A stretch of 49,308 nt of DNA, taken from NCBI GenBank assembly GCA_029289235.1, contig JARFTZ010000043.1, positions 1-49,308 on the forward strand, in the 5' to 3' direction. This document shows, piece by piece, positions 20,312 to 28,960 of the stretch. This DNA comes from Gammaproteobacteria bacterium. Its GTDB lineage: Bacteria; Pseudomonadota; Gammaproteobacteria; Burkholderiales; Rhodocyclaceae. The position numbers were made by a program, and so were the translations under genes. Within the stretch, counting starts at the first letter, position 1; each line of letters starts with the position of its first letter. The notes beneath the pieces were generated by a model that did not search any database, was not told the DNA's origin, and worked only from the letters and a program-made list of their open reading frames with translations.

Positions 20312-21325
20312 TTATCTCCACGGACGGTTGTAGGCGCCGAGCGTGACCTGCGTGCCCTCGGCGACCTTGCCGAGTTCAGCCTGCCAGGCGGGCTTGACCT
20401 TGAACTGCTCCGCTCCCCTGCCAAGCTCGTCGAGCGCGGCGCGCAGGGTGCGCGTGACCTGCGCGACGTAGGCCGGGCTGCGCTGGCGGCCTTCGACCTT
20501 GAGCGCCGAGACGCCGATCCGGGCGATCTCCGGGAGCATTTCGAGGACGTTGAGGCTGGTCGGCTCTTCCAGCGCGTAATAGGTCGAACCGTTGACCTCG
20601 AAGCGGCCCTTGCACAGCGTCGGGTAGCCGGCCGGCTCGTTGTCGCTGTAGCGGTCGATCAGGATGCCGTTGAGGCGCGTGTTCATCTGTCCCGGCTTCT
20701 TGTCCCATTTGACGAACTTGGCCGGCGAGCACGCGCCGACGGTGTTCGGCGACTCGCCCGTGGCGTACGAGGATAGCCAGCAGCGGCCCTCGTTCATCAC
20801 GCACAGGCTGCCGAAACCGAAGACTTCGATCTCGATCGGCGTGTTCCTGATGACCAGTTCCACCTGCGCCAGCGTCAGCACGCGCGGCAGCACGGCGCGC
20901 TGCACGCCGAACTCGCGATGGGCGAAGTTGACGGCTTCGTAGCTCGTCGCCGAGCCTTGGACGGAAAGATGCAAGCGCAGATTCGGGTGGCGTTTCGAAG
21001 CGTAATCGAGCAGACCGATGTCGGCGAGAATCACCGCGTCGACGCCGAGATCGGCGGCGCCGTCGACGGCGGCATTCCAATCGGCCTCGCGGCCCGGCTG
21101 CGGGAAGGTGTTGATCGCCATCAGCACGTGCTTGCCACGCGCGTGGGCGTAGCCGATGCCCTCGACCATCGCCTTGCGGTCGAAATTCAGGCCCGCGAAG
21201 TTGCGGGCGTTGGTGTCGTTCTTGTAGCCGAAGTAGACCGTGTCGGCGCCGTTGTCGATGGCCGCCTTCAGCGCCGGCAGACTGCCGGCCGGGCAGACCA
21301 GTTCGGGAATTTTGCTCTGCGACAT
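20312..21325 (-). CDS. ubiU: O2-independent ubiquinone hydroxylation protein UbiU (U32 family)
   Basis: 337-residue U32 peptidase-family protein, partner of UbiV. It opens with [20 protein letters not shown], typical of the family. Four iron-sulfur cysteines are C175, C182 ([16 protein letters not shown]), C199 (TVGACSP) and C238 (LCKGRF). First gene of ubiUVT. Upstream is a -10 hexamer (21353-21358) and an FNR-like site (21380-21393), fitting anaerobic induction. No strong Shine-Dalgarno sequence is seen before the ATG. Confidence 0.96.
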   Translation of the reverse strand: MSQSKIPELVCPAGSLPALKAAIDNGADTVYFGYKNDTNARNFAGLNFDRKAMVEGIGYAHARGKHVLMAINTFPQPGREADWNAAVDGAADLGVDAVILADIGLLDYASKRHPNLRLHLSVQGSATSYEAVNFAHREFGVQRAVLPRVLTLAQVELVIRNTPIEIEVFGFGSLCVMNEGRCWLSSYATGESPNTVGACSPAKFVKWDKKPGQMNTRLNGILIDRYSDNEPAGYPTLCKGRFEVNGSTYYALEEPTSLNVLEMLPEIARIGVSALKVEGRQRSPAYVAQVTRTLRAALDELGRGAEQFKVKPAWQAELGKVAEGTQVTLGAYNRPWR

Positions 21326-21352
21326 GGGATGTCTTGCGAAAACGAAACGACA

Positions 21353-21358
21353 AGTATA
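21353..21358 (-). promoter_or_regulatory. -10 element of the ubiUVT promoter
   Basis: TATACT on the minus strand, 28 bases before the ubiU start codon. No good -35 hexamer stands upstream, as expected if the FNR site at 21380-21393 replaces it. The start site would be near 21346. Confidence 0.6.
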
Positions 21359-21379
21359 CCGGCCGTGCCGGCAAACCGC

Positions 21380-21393
21380 ATGATTTCTATCAA
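21380..21393 (-). promoter_or_regulatory. FNR/CRP-family (Anr-like) binding site for ubiUVT
   Basis: Minus-strand TTGATAGAAATCAT matches the FNR consensus TTGAT-N4-ATCAA at nine of ten positions. Its centre is about 41 bases upstream of the start site implied by the TATACT box, the class II activator position. Confidence 0.7.
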
Positions 21394-21411
21394 TTTTCCG
21401 GACTATCTGGA

Positions 21412-22203
21412 CTATTCCGGCAATTTCCGGGGCTTGCGCGGGGCGTTGGTGAAGAGCCGGTCGTAGAGCCAGTTGGGCAGGAGGCGCAGCCCCTTGGCGA
21501 CGACGCCCATCTGCCAGGGAATGACCGTGTAGCTCGTGCCGCGCTCGATGGCCCGGGCGAAGCGCCGGGCGGCTTCCTTGGCGGGCAGCATGAAGGGCAT
21601 CGGATACGGATTGATCGCGGTCATCGGGGTTTCGATGTAGCCGGGGGCGATGGTGACCACCTTGACGCCGGACGGGCGCATTTCCAGGCGCAGGCTCTCC
21701 AGATAGGCGATCGCCGCCGCCTTGGACGCGCTGTAGGCTTCGGCGCCCGGCAAGCCGCGAATGCCCGCGACCGAGGCGATCCCGACCAGCCGGCCGTTGC
21801 CGCGTTGTTGCATCGCCGGGATGAACGGCGAGAAGGTGGCGGCCATGCCGAACACGTTGATTTCGAGAATCCTCCGGATGACCGCGAGATCCTCCTGATG
21901 CTCGGTGAGTGTTCCGGAGGACACGCCGGCATTGGCGATGACGATGTCCGGTGTGCCCGCTTGTCGCGTGAAGTCTTCGGCAGCGTTACGCAGGGCATCC
22001 GCGTCGGCGACATCGAGCGGATAGCAATGCACGGTCCTGGCGCCCCGGGAGAGCAGCTTTGCGGCCAGTGCCTGCAGGTGGTCACCTCGCCGTGCGGCGA
22101 GGCCGAGCGTGGCGCTCCGGTCTGCGTAGAACCCCGCGAGCGCCGCGCCGATGCCTGACGAGGCGCCGGTGATGAATACCTTAGGGCCGTTGGCTGGAGT
22201 CAC
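21412..22203 (-). CDS. Short-chain dehydrogenase/reductase (SDR)
   Basis: 263-residue Rossmann-fold oxidoreductase. The cofactor motif is TGASSGIG (12-19), followed by NAG (about 95-97). The catalytic Ser-Tyr-Lys triad is seen in the segments SVAGIRG and AYSASK. An Arg-rich stretch after beta strand 2 (LAARRGD) suggests NADP preference. A slightly longer C-terminus with KGLRLLPNWLYDRLF may contact membrane. It follows dsbA by six bases. Substrate unknown. Confidence 0.9.
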   Translation of the reverse strand: MTPANGPKVFITGASSGIGAALAGFYADRSATLGLAARRGDHLQALAAKLLSRGARTVHCYPLDVADADALRNAAEDFTRQAGTPDIVIANAGVSSGTLTEHQEDLAVIRRILEINVFGMAATFSPFIPAMQQRGNGRLVGIASVAGIRGLPGAEAYSASKAAAIAYLESLRLEMRPSGVKVVTIAPGYIETPMTAINPYPMPFMLPAKEAARRFARAIERGTSYTVIPWQMGVVAKGLRLLPNWLYDRLFTNAPRKPRKLPE

Positions 22204-22209
22204 GTAAGG

Positions 22210-22863
22210 CTATTTCTTCTGGGCGCGTTCCTTGCGCCGCATCTCGATGACCTTGTCGGTCAGGGCCAGCAGTTCCTTGAATGACTTGACGTTCTGGCCG
22301 ACGACCGTGAAGCGCCCGTCGACCACGAGTGCGGGAACGCCCTGAATCCGCGCCTGCTGGGCGAGCTGGCCGGCGCGCTTGACCTTGCTGTCCACGCCGA
22401 AGGAGTTGAACGCGGTGGTGAACTTTTGTGCATCGACGCCCTGGGAAACGACCCAGTCGGTGATGCTCTTGGCGTCGATCAACTTCAGGCCCTTGCCATG
22501 TATGGCGTTGAACACGGTGCTGTCGAGTCTGGCCAGATCGCCGGTGGCCTCAAGCGTGTAATGCAGCCGTGACATCAGTGCGTAGAACGGGCTGCCGGGT
22601 ATAGCCACCCGCTTGAACACGACGTCGCCAGGTTGCTTCGCCGCCCAGTCGTGGATCAGCGGATTGAGGTCGCTGCAATGCGGGCAGGCGTAGGAGAAGA
22701 ATTCTGTGACTTCGATCTTGTCCGGGGTGTCGGTCGGCAGCGAAGGTTCGATCACCGCGTAGTCGCGACCCTTGGCGAGTTGTGCCTGCGCCGGGGCAAT
22801 CAGCGGGATCATTGCGACAGCGCCGATGGCGACCCAGGCGGCAAGTTTCTTCAGCATCTTCAT
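22210..22863 (-). CDS. dsbA: Periplasmic thiol:disulfide interchange protein DsbA
   Basis: 217 residues. A signal peptide with hydrophobic core WVAIGAVAMIPLIAPAQA (10-27) directs it to the periplasm, where it introduces disulfide bonds. The active site CPHC is at 60-63 in EFFSYACPHC; the cis-proline loop is GVPALVV (175-181). Length and motifs fit DsbA. It lies between a SPOR protein and an SDR in a minus-strand run starting at argS. No dsbB is in the window. Confidence 0.95.
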   Translation of the reverse strand: MKMLKKLAAWVAIGAVAMIPLIAPAQAQLAKGRDYAVIEPSLPTDTPDKIEVTEFFSYACPHCSDLNPLIHDWAAKQPGDVVFKRVAIPGSPFYALMSRLHYTLEATGDLARLDSTVFNAIHGKGLKLIDAKSITDWVVSQGVDAQKFTTAFNSFGVDSKVKRAGQLAQQARIQGVPALVVDGRFTVVGQNVKSFKELLALTDKVIEMRRKERAQKK

Positions 22864-22871
22864 CTCCAGTA

Positions 22872-23501
22872 TCAGTCCTTCTTGACGACATTGGCCGAAA
22901 TACCCTGGCGCGCGAGTTCAGCGCGCTTGGCATTGACCTGCTCGATTTGCCGGAACGGGCCCAGCCGCACGCGATACCACACCTTGTCCTGCAGCATGAC
23001 CTGCTGAACAGCGGCTTCGATCCCCATCATGGCCAGCTTCGCCTTCTGGTTGTCGGCATCGGCGGCATTCTGGAACGAACCGGTCTGCAAATACACCGGA
23101 TCCTTCAGAGCTGTGTCCTTTCCGTCCTTGTCTTTGGTTGCATCCGCCTGTTTTGGTTCGCCGGTTTTTGTCTCGGCGGGTTTCGGGTCGGGAATGGCTT
23201 CGCTGTTGCCGGGCAGGATCGTGTAGAAATCGAAGCGTGGCTTGTCGCTGGGGACGGGGGGCGGGTCGCCTGGTTTGCCCGGCAGGGCGATGGGGGCCTG
23301 CGGCGTGCCTGCCGGGGCTTGCGTTTGCGGAGGCTGGGCCTTGGTCGAGAACGGCGCCGGCGTCCGGTGGATGTACCAGACGACGCCGCCGGCGAGCAGG
23401 ACGCCGATGACCAGGCCGAGAAAAAGGCCGATCAGGGTACCTCCGCCGGATTTTCGACGGGACGCATTGCTGCGCTTGCGCGGTTTCAGGTCACGACTCA
23501 T
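22872..23501 (-). CDS. SPOR-domain inner-membrane protein
   Basis: 209 residues. A basic cytoplasmic N-terminus (about 1-20, RKRSNASRRK) is followed by one membrane helix (about 22-43), a long Pro/Thr/Lys-rich periplasmic linker, and a C-terminal SPOR domain (about 135-205) starting YLQTGSFQNAADADNQKAKL. SPOR domains bind denuded septal peptidoglycan. Architecture is FtsN-like, and the position next to argS is shared with many proteobacterial ftsN/dedD-type genes, but direct identity with FtsN cannot be claimed. Confidence 0.88.
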   Translation of the reverse strand: MSRDLKPRKRSNASRRKSGGGTLIGLFLGLVIGVLLAGGVVWYIHRTPAPFSTKAQPPQTQAPAGTPQAPIALPGKPGDPPPVPSDKPRFDFYTILPGNSEAIPDPKPAETKTGEPKQADATKDKDGKDTALKDPVYLQTGSFQNAADADNQKAKLAMMGIEAAVQQVMLQDKVWYRVRLGPFRQIEQVNAKRAELARQGISANVVKKD

Positions 23502-23525
23502 GGTGTTTTCCCCGAAGTTTCCGAA

Positions 23526-25289
23526 TCACATCGATTGCGGGCAGCTGACGCCGATGATGGCCATGCCGTTGCGGATTACCTGGCGCACGGCTGCGGCCAG
23601 CGCGATGCGGGCATCCTTCAGGGCGACGTCGTCGACCAGCATCCGTTCGGCGTTGTAGTAGCTGTGGAAGGCCGCGGCGAGATCCTTGAGGTAGAAGGCG
23701 ATCACGTGCGGTGCGAGATCCCTGGCCGCGGCTTCGACGACTTCCGGGAACTCGCCGAGCTTGGCCGCGACGGCCAGTTCGTGCGGGTTGTCGAGCAGAG
23801 CGAGGTCGGCCTTCTGCAGCGCCTCGTCCTCGCCGTCCCATTGTGCGAGAACCGAGCAGACGCGGGCATGGGCGTACTGGATGTAGTAGACCGGGTTCTC
23901 GTTGGTCTGGCTCTTGGCGAGGTCGAGGTCGAAATCGAGATGCTGGTCGGATTTGCGCAGCACGTAGAAGAAACGGCAGGCGTCGTTGCCGACTTCGTCG
24001 CGCAGGGTGCGCAGCGTCACGAACTCGCCGGAGCGGGTGGACATCGAGGCCTTCTGGCCGTTGCGGTAGAGCACGGCAAACTGTACCAGCGCGACTTCCA
24101 GGACGTCCGGATCGAGGTCGAGCGCCTTGAGCGCACCCTTGACGCGCGGAATGTAGCCGTGGTGGTCGGCGCCCCAGATGTTGATCACGCGCTCGAAACC
24201 GCGTTCGTACTTGTTCAGGTGGTAGGCGATGTCCGAGGCGAAATAGGTGTACAGCCCGTTGTCGCGCTGCACGACGCGGTCCTTCTCGTCGCCGAAGTCG
24301 GTCGATTTGAACCACAACGCACCGTTCTGCTCGTACAGGTGGCCGGCCTGGTTCAGGCGCTCGACACAGCGCTCGACGAGTCCGGTGTCGAACAGCGACC
24401 GCTCCGAGAACCAGACGTCGAAATGCACGCCGAAATCCTCGAGATCGCTGCGGCAGTCTTCGAGCTGCTCGGTCAGCACGTGGTTGTGCACGTAGTTCCA
24501 GTCCTCGCCGAGCAGGCGCTTGGCGTTGGCGATCAGCGCGTCGAGATGCGCCTCGCGCTGCGCCTTGGCGTCGTCGTCGGCGCGGTCGGCTTCCGGCAGT
24601 CCGGGCGTGCCGTCGAGAACTTCGGCGGTCGAGCGGGCGTACTTGTCGCCGTGCGCGATCTTCATCTCCATCGCCATGTTGCGCACGTAGTCGCCCTGGT
24701 AGCCGTTCGGCGGGAAGGGAATGCGCGTGTTGTGCAGTTCGAGGTAACGCAGCCAGGCCGAGGTGGCGAGGATGTCCATCTGCCGGCCGGCGTCGTTGAC
24801 GTAGTACTCGCGGGTGACGTCCCAGCCGGCATAGGCCAGCAGGTTGCACAGGCTGGCACCGTAAGCCGCGCCGCGGCCGTGGCCGACGTGCAGCGGGCCG
24901 GTCGGGTTGGCCGAGACGAACTCGATCTGCACCTTCTGCTTGCCGCCGAGCGCCGAACGTCCGAAGGCGTCTTTCTGTTCCAGGACGTTGCGCACGACCT
25001 CCAGCTTGGCGGCGCGCTGCAGGTGGAAGTTGATGAAGCCGGCGCCGGCAATCTCGACCTTGGCGACGAACGGCGACCTGGGAATTTCCGAGAGCAGCAG
25101 CTGCGCCAGTTCGCGCGGGTTGCGCTTCATCGCGCGCGCCAGTTGCATCGCCAGGTTGCAGGCGAAATCGCCGTGCGAGGCCTGCTTCGGGCGTTCGAGG
25201 ACGATGGCGGTGTCCGCCTGGTCGGGCGCCAGGCTGAGCAGCGCGGTGCGCATCAGGTCGGCGAGATGGGTCTTGATGTCGTGGGTCAT
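23526..25289 (-). CDS. argS: Arginyl-tRNA synthetase
   Basis: 587-residue class I aminoacyl-tRNA synthetase charging tRNA-Arg. The N-terminal Add-1 domain is followed by the HIGH-type motif HVGHGRGAAYG (about 135-145) within SANPTGPLHVGHGR. The KMSKS-type loop is SMSTRSG, normal for ArgRS. The C-terminal anticodon-binding domain ends with the conserved GMAIIGVSCPQSM. The ATG at 25289 is used. It begins a minus-strand run argS-SPOR-dsbA-SDR with gaps of 24, 8 and 6 bases. Confidence 0.98.
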   Translation of the reverse strand: MTHDIKTHLADLMRTALLSLAPDQADTAIVLERPKQASHGDFACNLAMQLARAMKRNPRELAQLLLSEIPRSPFVAKVEIAGAGFINFHLQRAAKLEVVRNVLEQKDAFGRSALGGKQKVQIEFVSANPTGPLHVGHGRGAAYGASLCNLLAYAGWDVTREYYVNDAGRQMDILATSAWLRYLELHNTRIPFPPNGYQGDYVRNMAMEMKIAHGDKYARSTAEVLDGTPGLPEADRADDDAKAQREAHLDALIANAKRLLGEDWNYVHNHVLTEQLEDCRSDLEDFGVHFDVWFSERSLFDTGLVERCVERLNQAGHLYEQNGALWFKSTDFGDEKDRVVQRDNGLYTYFASDIAYHLNKYERGFERVINIWGADHHGYIPRVKGALKALDLDPDVLEVALVQFAVLYRNGQKASMSTRSGEFVTLRTLRDEVGNDACRFFYVLRKSDQHLDFDLDLAKSQTNENPVYYIQYAHARVCSVLAQWDGEDEALQKADLALLDNPHELAVAAKLGEFPEVVEAAARDLAPHVIAFYLKDLAAAFHSYYNAERMLVDDVALKDARIALAAAVRQVIRNGMAIIGVSCPQSM

Positions 25290-25323
25290 TGCGGTGCGTG
25301 TCCGGAGAATCGAGCAAACGCGG

Positions 25324-25329
25324 ATTATA
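25324..25329 (-). promoter_or_regulatory. Possible -10 element upstream of argS
   Basis: A perfect TATAAT on the minus strand, 35 bases before the argS ATG. No convincing -35 hexamer is at the expected distance, so this is a weak call. Confidence 0.35.
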
Positions 25330-25383
25330 CGATGCGCCGTTGTCCGCGCGTTTGTCGGGGAAGGTGGGAAGATCGGTTGAAAA

Positions 25384-26100
25384 TCAGCCGAAAAAGTGCG
25401 CCCAGGTTGCCGAGATCGGCATGACCAGCAGGAGCGCCGGCAGCATGTTGACGATCGGGAATATCTTGATGCCGCAGATGCGCAGGCCGGTGGCCAGCAT
25501 GATGATGCCGCCGCAGGCGGAAAAGTCGGCGAGCATCTCGGGCGTCGTCAGCGGCATAAGCAGATGCGCGCCAAAATAGAGCGTGCTCTGGATCGCGATC
25601 TGCGGCAAGGCGATCAAGGCAACAGAGAACCCGAGCTCGGTGGCGAAAATCATGGCGGTGAAGAAATCGAGAACCGATTTCGCCAGCAGGATGTTCGGCT
25701 CGCCGGTCATGCCCTCGTGCGTCGAGCCGAAGATGCCCATGCCGCTGGCACAGAACAGCACGCTGATGGTCACGAACTTGACAATGAAGCCTTCCGCGCG
25801 CGGGTTGTTGCGATCGACCGGATTGGCGCGTTCGAAACGCTTTTGCACCCAATGGATGGCGAGCTCCAGTCCGCGCTCGAGCCAGAGCAGCTCACCGATC
25901 AGAGCGCCGCCGATCATCGCCAACGCGACAGCAGGCAGCGTGTGCACCTTGTTGACCAGCAGCGCGCCGATGGCCAGCGCGATGACGCCGCAGGTCAGCG
26001 GCAGCGCTTCCTTGACCCGCCGCGGCATCAAACAACCCAGCAGGCCACCGGCGATGGCACCGGTCATCAGCGCGGCACTATTGACGAATGGGCCCAGCAT
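25384..26100 (-). CDS. DUF554 family membrane protein
   Basis: 238-residue polytopic protein of the DUF554 (YqgA-like) family with about six hydrophobic segments. Typical features are GPFVNSAALMTGAIAGGLLG at the start, FVTISVLFCASGMGIFGS in the middle and a late CGGIIMLATGLRICGIKIFPI. The ATG at 26100 has GGAGG about six bases upstream; thirteen in-frame codons further upstream are not needed. The function of the family is unknown; transport has been guessed. Confidence 0.88.
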   Translation of the reverse strand: MLGPFVNSAALMTGAIAGGLLGCLMPRRVKEALPLTCGVIALAIGALLVNKVHTLPAVALAMIGGALIGELLWLERGLELAIHWVQKRFERANPVDRNNPRAEGFIVKFVTISVLFCASGMGIFGSTHEGMTGEPNILLAKSVLDFFTAMIFATELGFSVALIALPQIAIQSTLYFGAHLLMPLTTPEMLADFSACGGIIMLATGLRICGIKIFPIVNMLPALLLVMPISATWAHFFG

Positions 26101-26202
26101 GCAAAACCTCCGTTCAACGGATGCGTGAAAGGGGCGCAAGGCTAGGCCGATCTCTCGCAGGTGTCTATATTGAAAACGTGACCGCGGTGGGGGAGGCGAG
26201 AA

Positions 26203-27123
26203 ATGAACGATTACGTGATGCTGGCGGCGGGGATCGTTTGCGCGGCGGGGGGCGCGGAGCTCTTCGTGCGTGGCGCTGTGGGCATCGCCTTCTGGTTGCG
26301 GATCGCGCCGGGCATCGTCGGCGCTACCGTTGCCGCCTTCGCCACGTCAAGCCCCGAGCTCGCTGTCGGCGTCAGTGCGGCGCTGAACGGTGTGCCGCAG
26401 ATCGCCTTCGGCGACGTGCTCGGGGCGAACATCGTCAATGTCGGCTTGGTGTTGGCCTTGGCCGTGCTGATCTCAGCGATGAAGTGCCCGCGCGACAGCA
26501 TCCGCCGCGATTTCAGCGCGGCATTGCTGACGCCGGTGCTGACGGCCGTGTTGGCGGTTGATGGCGAAATCTCGCGCATCGATGGGGCCGTGCTGATGGC
26601 GGCGTTCTGCATCTGGCTGACCATGACGGTGATCAGTGCGCGACGCCAGCGCGGGGATGTAGTGCCGGAATTGGACGGCGGCAGCCGCTGGCGGTTGATT
26701 GCCGTGCTGCTGATCGGGCTGGTCATTCTCTTTGCCGCGGGGCACCTGATCGTGGCAGGCGCGAAGGGCATCGCCCGGACGATGGGCATCAGCGAATTCG
26801 TCATCGGTGCGGTGATCGTGGCCGTGGGTACGACGGTGCCCGAACTGGCGACGACGATCGTCTCCAAGTTGCGCGGCTACGACGAAGTCGGCCTCGGAAC
26901 GGTGCTCGGTAGCAACGTGTTCAACGCCTGCTTCATCGTCGCGGTGGCCGCGATGATCCATCCGATCCCGGTCGACTGGAACGAAGCGAGCGTGGCGTTG
27001 ATTTTCGGCTTCACCGTGCTGTTGTGTGCCTGGCCGGGCCGGCGGAGCATCATCGTTCGCTGGCAGGGTATCCTGCTGCTGTTGTTGTACGGGGCCAACG
27101 TGACGCTGCTTCTTTTTACGTAG
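26203..27123 (+). CDS. Calcium/sodium antiporter family protein (CaCA)
   Basis: 306-residue cation/Ca2+ exchanger of the YrbG type. Two homologous halves each carry an alpha repeat: ATVAAFATSSPELAV (about 48-62) and AVGTTVPELATTIV (about 207-220), with the paired GANIVNVGL and GSNVFNACF segments. Ten hydrophobic helices are likely. The first repeat has ATS in place of the usual GTS/GTT, a mild change. Divergent from the DUF554 gene; convergent with dctM. Confidence 0.92.
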   Translation: MNDYVMLAAGIVCAAGGAELFVRGAVGIAFWLRIAPGIVGATVAAFATSSPELAVGVSAALNGVPQIAFGDVLGANIVNVGLVLALAVLISAMKCPRDSIRRDFSAALLTPVLTAVLAVDGEISRIDGAVLMAAFCIWLTMTVISARRQRGDVVPELDGGSRWRLIAVLLIGLVILFAAGHLIVAGAKGIARTMGISEFVIGAVIVAVGTTVPELATTIVSKLRGYDEVGLGTVLGSNVFNACFIVAVAAMIHPIPVDWNEASVALIFGFTVLLCAWPGRRSIIVRWQGILLLLLYGANVTLLLFT

Positions 27124-27134
27124 CTACGAGAAGG

Positions 27135-27166
27135 CAACAAGGGCGCCATCGTTGGCACCCCTGTTG
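27135..27166. terminator. Hairpin between convergent antiporter and dctM genes
   Basis: CAACA-A-GGGCGCCA, loop TCGT, TGGCACCC-C-TGTTG: a 14-position stem with two mismatches. There is no T-tract on either side, so termination would be inefficient or factor-assisted; position between convergent genes supports a bidirectional role. Confidence 0.45.
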
Positions 27167-27179
27167 TGCAGTTGTCACC

Positions 27180-28457
27180 TTATCGGAAGAGATTCGGAAG
27201 CGTCGTTGTCAGTGCGGGTACGAAGGTGATCGCGAGCAGGACGGCGACCAGTGGCCAGAGGAACGGCCAGGTGGCCTTGCAGACCCGGTCGAACGGCAGG
27301 TTGGCGACGCGCGCGGTGATGAACAGGACGATTCCGACCGGCGGGGTGATCGTGCCGACCATCAGGTTGAGCACGACGACGACGCCGAACTGCGTCGGGT
27401 CGATGCCGAGCGCCATGGCCGGCGGCACCAGGATCGGGATCAGGATCAGCATCGCCGAGATCGCCTCCATGAAGCAGCCGACGATCAGCAGGATGACGTT
27501 GACCATCACCAGGTAGGCGATCTTCGAGCTCAGCGTGCCGGTCAGCCAGGCGCCGAACTCCTGTGGCAGCCGCGACATCGACAGCGCGTAGCCGAGCAGC
27601 GCTGCGCTCATCACCAGGGCCATCAGCACGCCGGTCGTCTCCACCGTCTCAAGGACGATGCGCGGCAGGTCGGCGAACTTGATGTCGCGGTAGAAGACGC
27701 CGATCAGCAGGGCGTAGAGCGCCGCGACGGCGGCGGCTTCCGTCGGCGTGAAGAAGCCGCTCATCATGCCGCCGAAGAGGATGATCGGGCACATCAGCGC
27801 CGGGATGGCGCCGGTGAACGCCTGCCAGACCTCGCTCGCATCGGGTGCGTTGGAGGCCGGCATGTTCCGCCGCCGCGAGAGTACGCTGACCATCAGCATC
27901 AGCGCGCCGGCCATCAGTAGCCCCGGCAGCAGGCCGCCGAGGAACAGGTTGCCGATCGAGGTCTCGGCCGCGACGCCATAGATGATCATCGGCAACGAGG
28001 GCGGTATGATCGGGCCGATTGTCGCCGAAGCGGCGGTGATCGCCGCCGCCGTTTCGCCGTCGTAGCCGGCATCGCGCATCGCCTTGATCTCGATGGCGCC
28101 GATGCCGCCGGCGTCGGCCACGGCCGAGCCGCTCATGCCAGCGAAGATGACGCTGGCGAAGATGTTGGCGTGGCAGAGCCCGCCCCGCCACCAGCCGACG
28201 CAGACGGTGGCGAAGCGCAGGATGCGCAGCGTCACCCCTGACGAGTTCATCAGGCTGCCCATCAGGATGTACATCGGCGCGGCGAGCAGCGGGAAGCTGT
28301 CGGCGGCCTTGGCGAACTTCTGCGGGATGACGATCAGGTTGATATCGGCGACGTAGGTGAACGCCGCGCCGGCCAGCGCCATCAGCACATAGATCGGCGC
28401 GCCGGAGAACAGCGCGACGAACCACACGGCGAGAATGCCGAGCATGATGCTGCTCAT
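27180..28457 (-). CDS. dctM: TRAP transporter large permease DctM
   Basis: 425-residue membrane subunit (about 12 helices) that uses a sodium gradient to move carboxylates delivered by the binding protein. Typical segments are FPLLAAPMYILMGSLM, the GMSGSAVADAGGIGAIEI loop, ASATIGPIIPPSLPMIIYG and the late GTITPPVGIVLFITARV. The start is the ATG at 28457, overlapping the dctQ stop by four bases; the open stretch beyond it belongs to dctQ in another frame. Confidence 0.95.
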   Translation of the reverse strand: MSSIMLGILAVWFVALFSGAPIYVLMALAGAAFTYVADINLIVIPQKFAKAADSFPLLAAPMYILMGSLMNSSGVTLRILRFATVCVGWWRGGLCHANIFASVIFAGMSGSAVADAGGIGAIEIKAMRDAGYDGETAAAITAASATIGPIIPPSLPMIIYGVAAETSIGNLFLGGLLPGLLMAGALMLMVSVLSRRRNMPASNAPDASEVWQAFTGAIPALMCPIILFGGMMSGFFTPTEAAAVAALYALLIGVFYRDIKFADLPRIVLETVETTGVLMALVMSAALLGYALSMSRLPQEFGAWLTGTLSSKIAYLVMVNVILLIVGCFMEAISAMLILIPILVPPAMALGIDPTQFGVVVVLNLMVGTITPPVGIVLFITARVANLPFDRVCKATWPFLWPLVAVLLAITFVPALTTTLPNLFR

Positions 28458-28945
28458 AGCCGAATCTCCTTGTGTTCGACATGTCCGCGCGCGATCGCCA
28501 GCAGGTCGCAGCCGACGACCACGATCGAGGCCACGGCGGAGACCGGGATGACGAGGTAAACCAGCCAGAAATCGAAGAACAGCGTGACGGTCTCGACGTT
28601 CAGGTTGTTCTGCACCAGCCGCCAGCCCTTGACCGTGAAGATCAGCGCGAAGACGATCACCAGCAGGTCGGCGAGGACGGCCAGTGCCCGCTTCAGCCCG
28701 GGGCCGGAACGGTCGAGCACCAGCGAGATGTGGATGTGCGACTTGCGCTGGTTGGCGATCACCCAGCCGAGAAAGGCGACCCAGATGAACATGTAGCGCG
28801 CCAGTTCCTCGCTCCATACCAGCGGCTCGAAGAACTTGCGCGCCACCACCTGCGCCAGGACCAGCAAACACATGCCGACGAACAGCACGATGCCGGTTCC
28901 GTGCAGCACCTTGAGTGCCGCACGGGAAATACGTTCGATCGACAT
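28454..28945 (-). CDS. dctQ: TRAP transporter small permease DctQ
   Basis: 163 residues with four predicted membrane helices. The family hallmark WSEELARYMFIWVAFLGW (about 44-61) is present, followed by KSHIHISLVLD. It lies between dctP and dctM with a 15-base gap and a four-base overlap, respectively. Confidence 0.94.
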   Translation of the reverse strand: MSIERISRAALKVLHGTGIVLFVGMCLLVLAQVVARKFFEPLVWSEELARYMFIWVAFLGWVIANQRKSHIHISLVLDRSGPGLKRALAVLADLLVIVFALIFTVKGWRLVQNNLNVETVTLFFDFWLVYLVIPVSAVASIVVVGCDLLAIARGHVEHKEIRL

Positions 28946-28960
28946 GCGTCCTCCGCCGGC

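Noticed and set aside
22782-25424. 880-codon plus-strand frame opposite argS, the SPOR gene and dsbA
   Set aside because: It is antisense to three well-recognised genes; its length comes from high GC content and codon bias, and it resembles no protein family.
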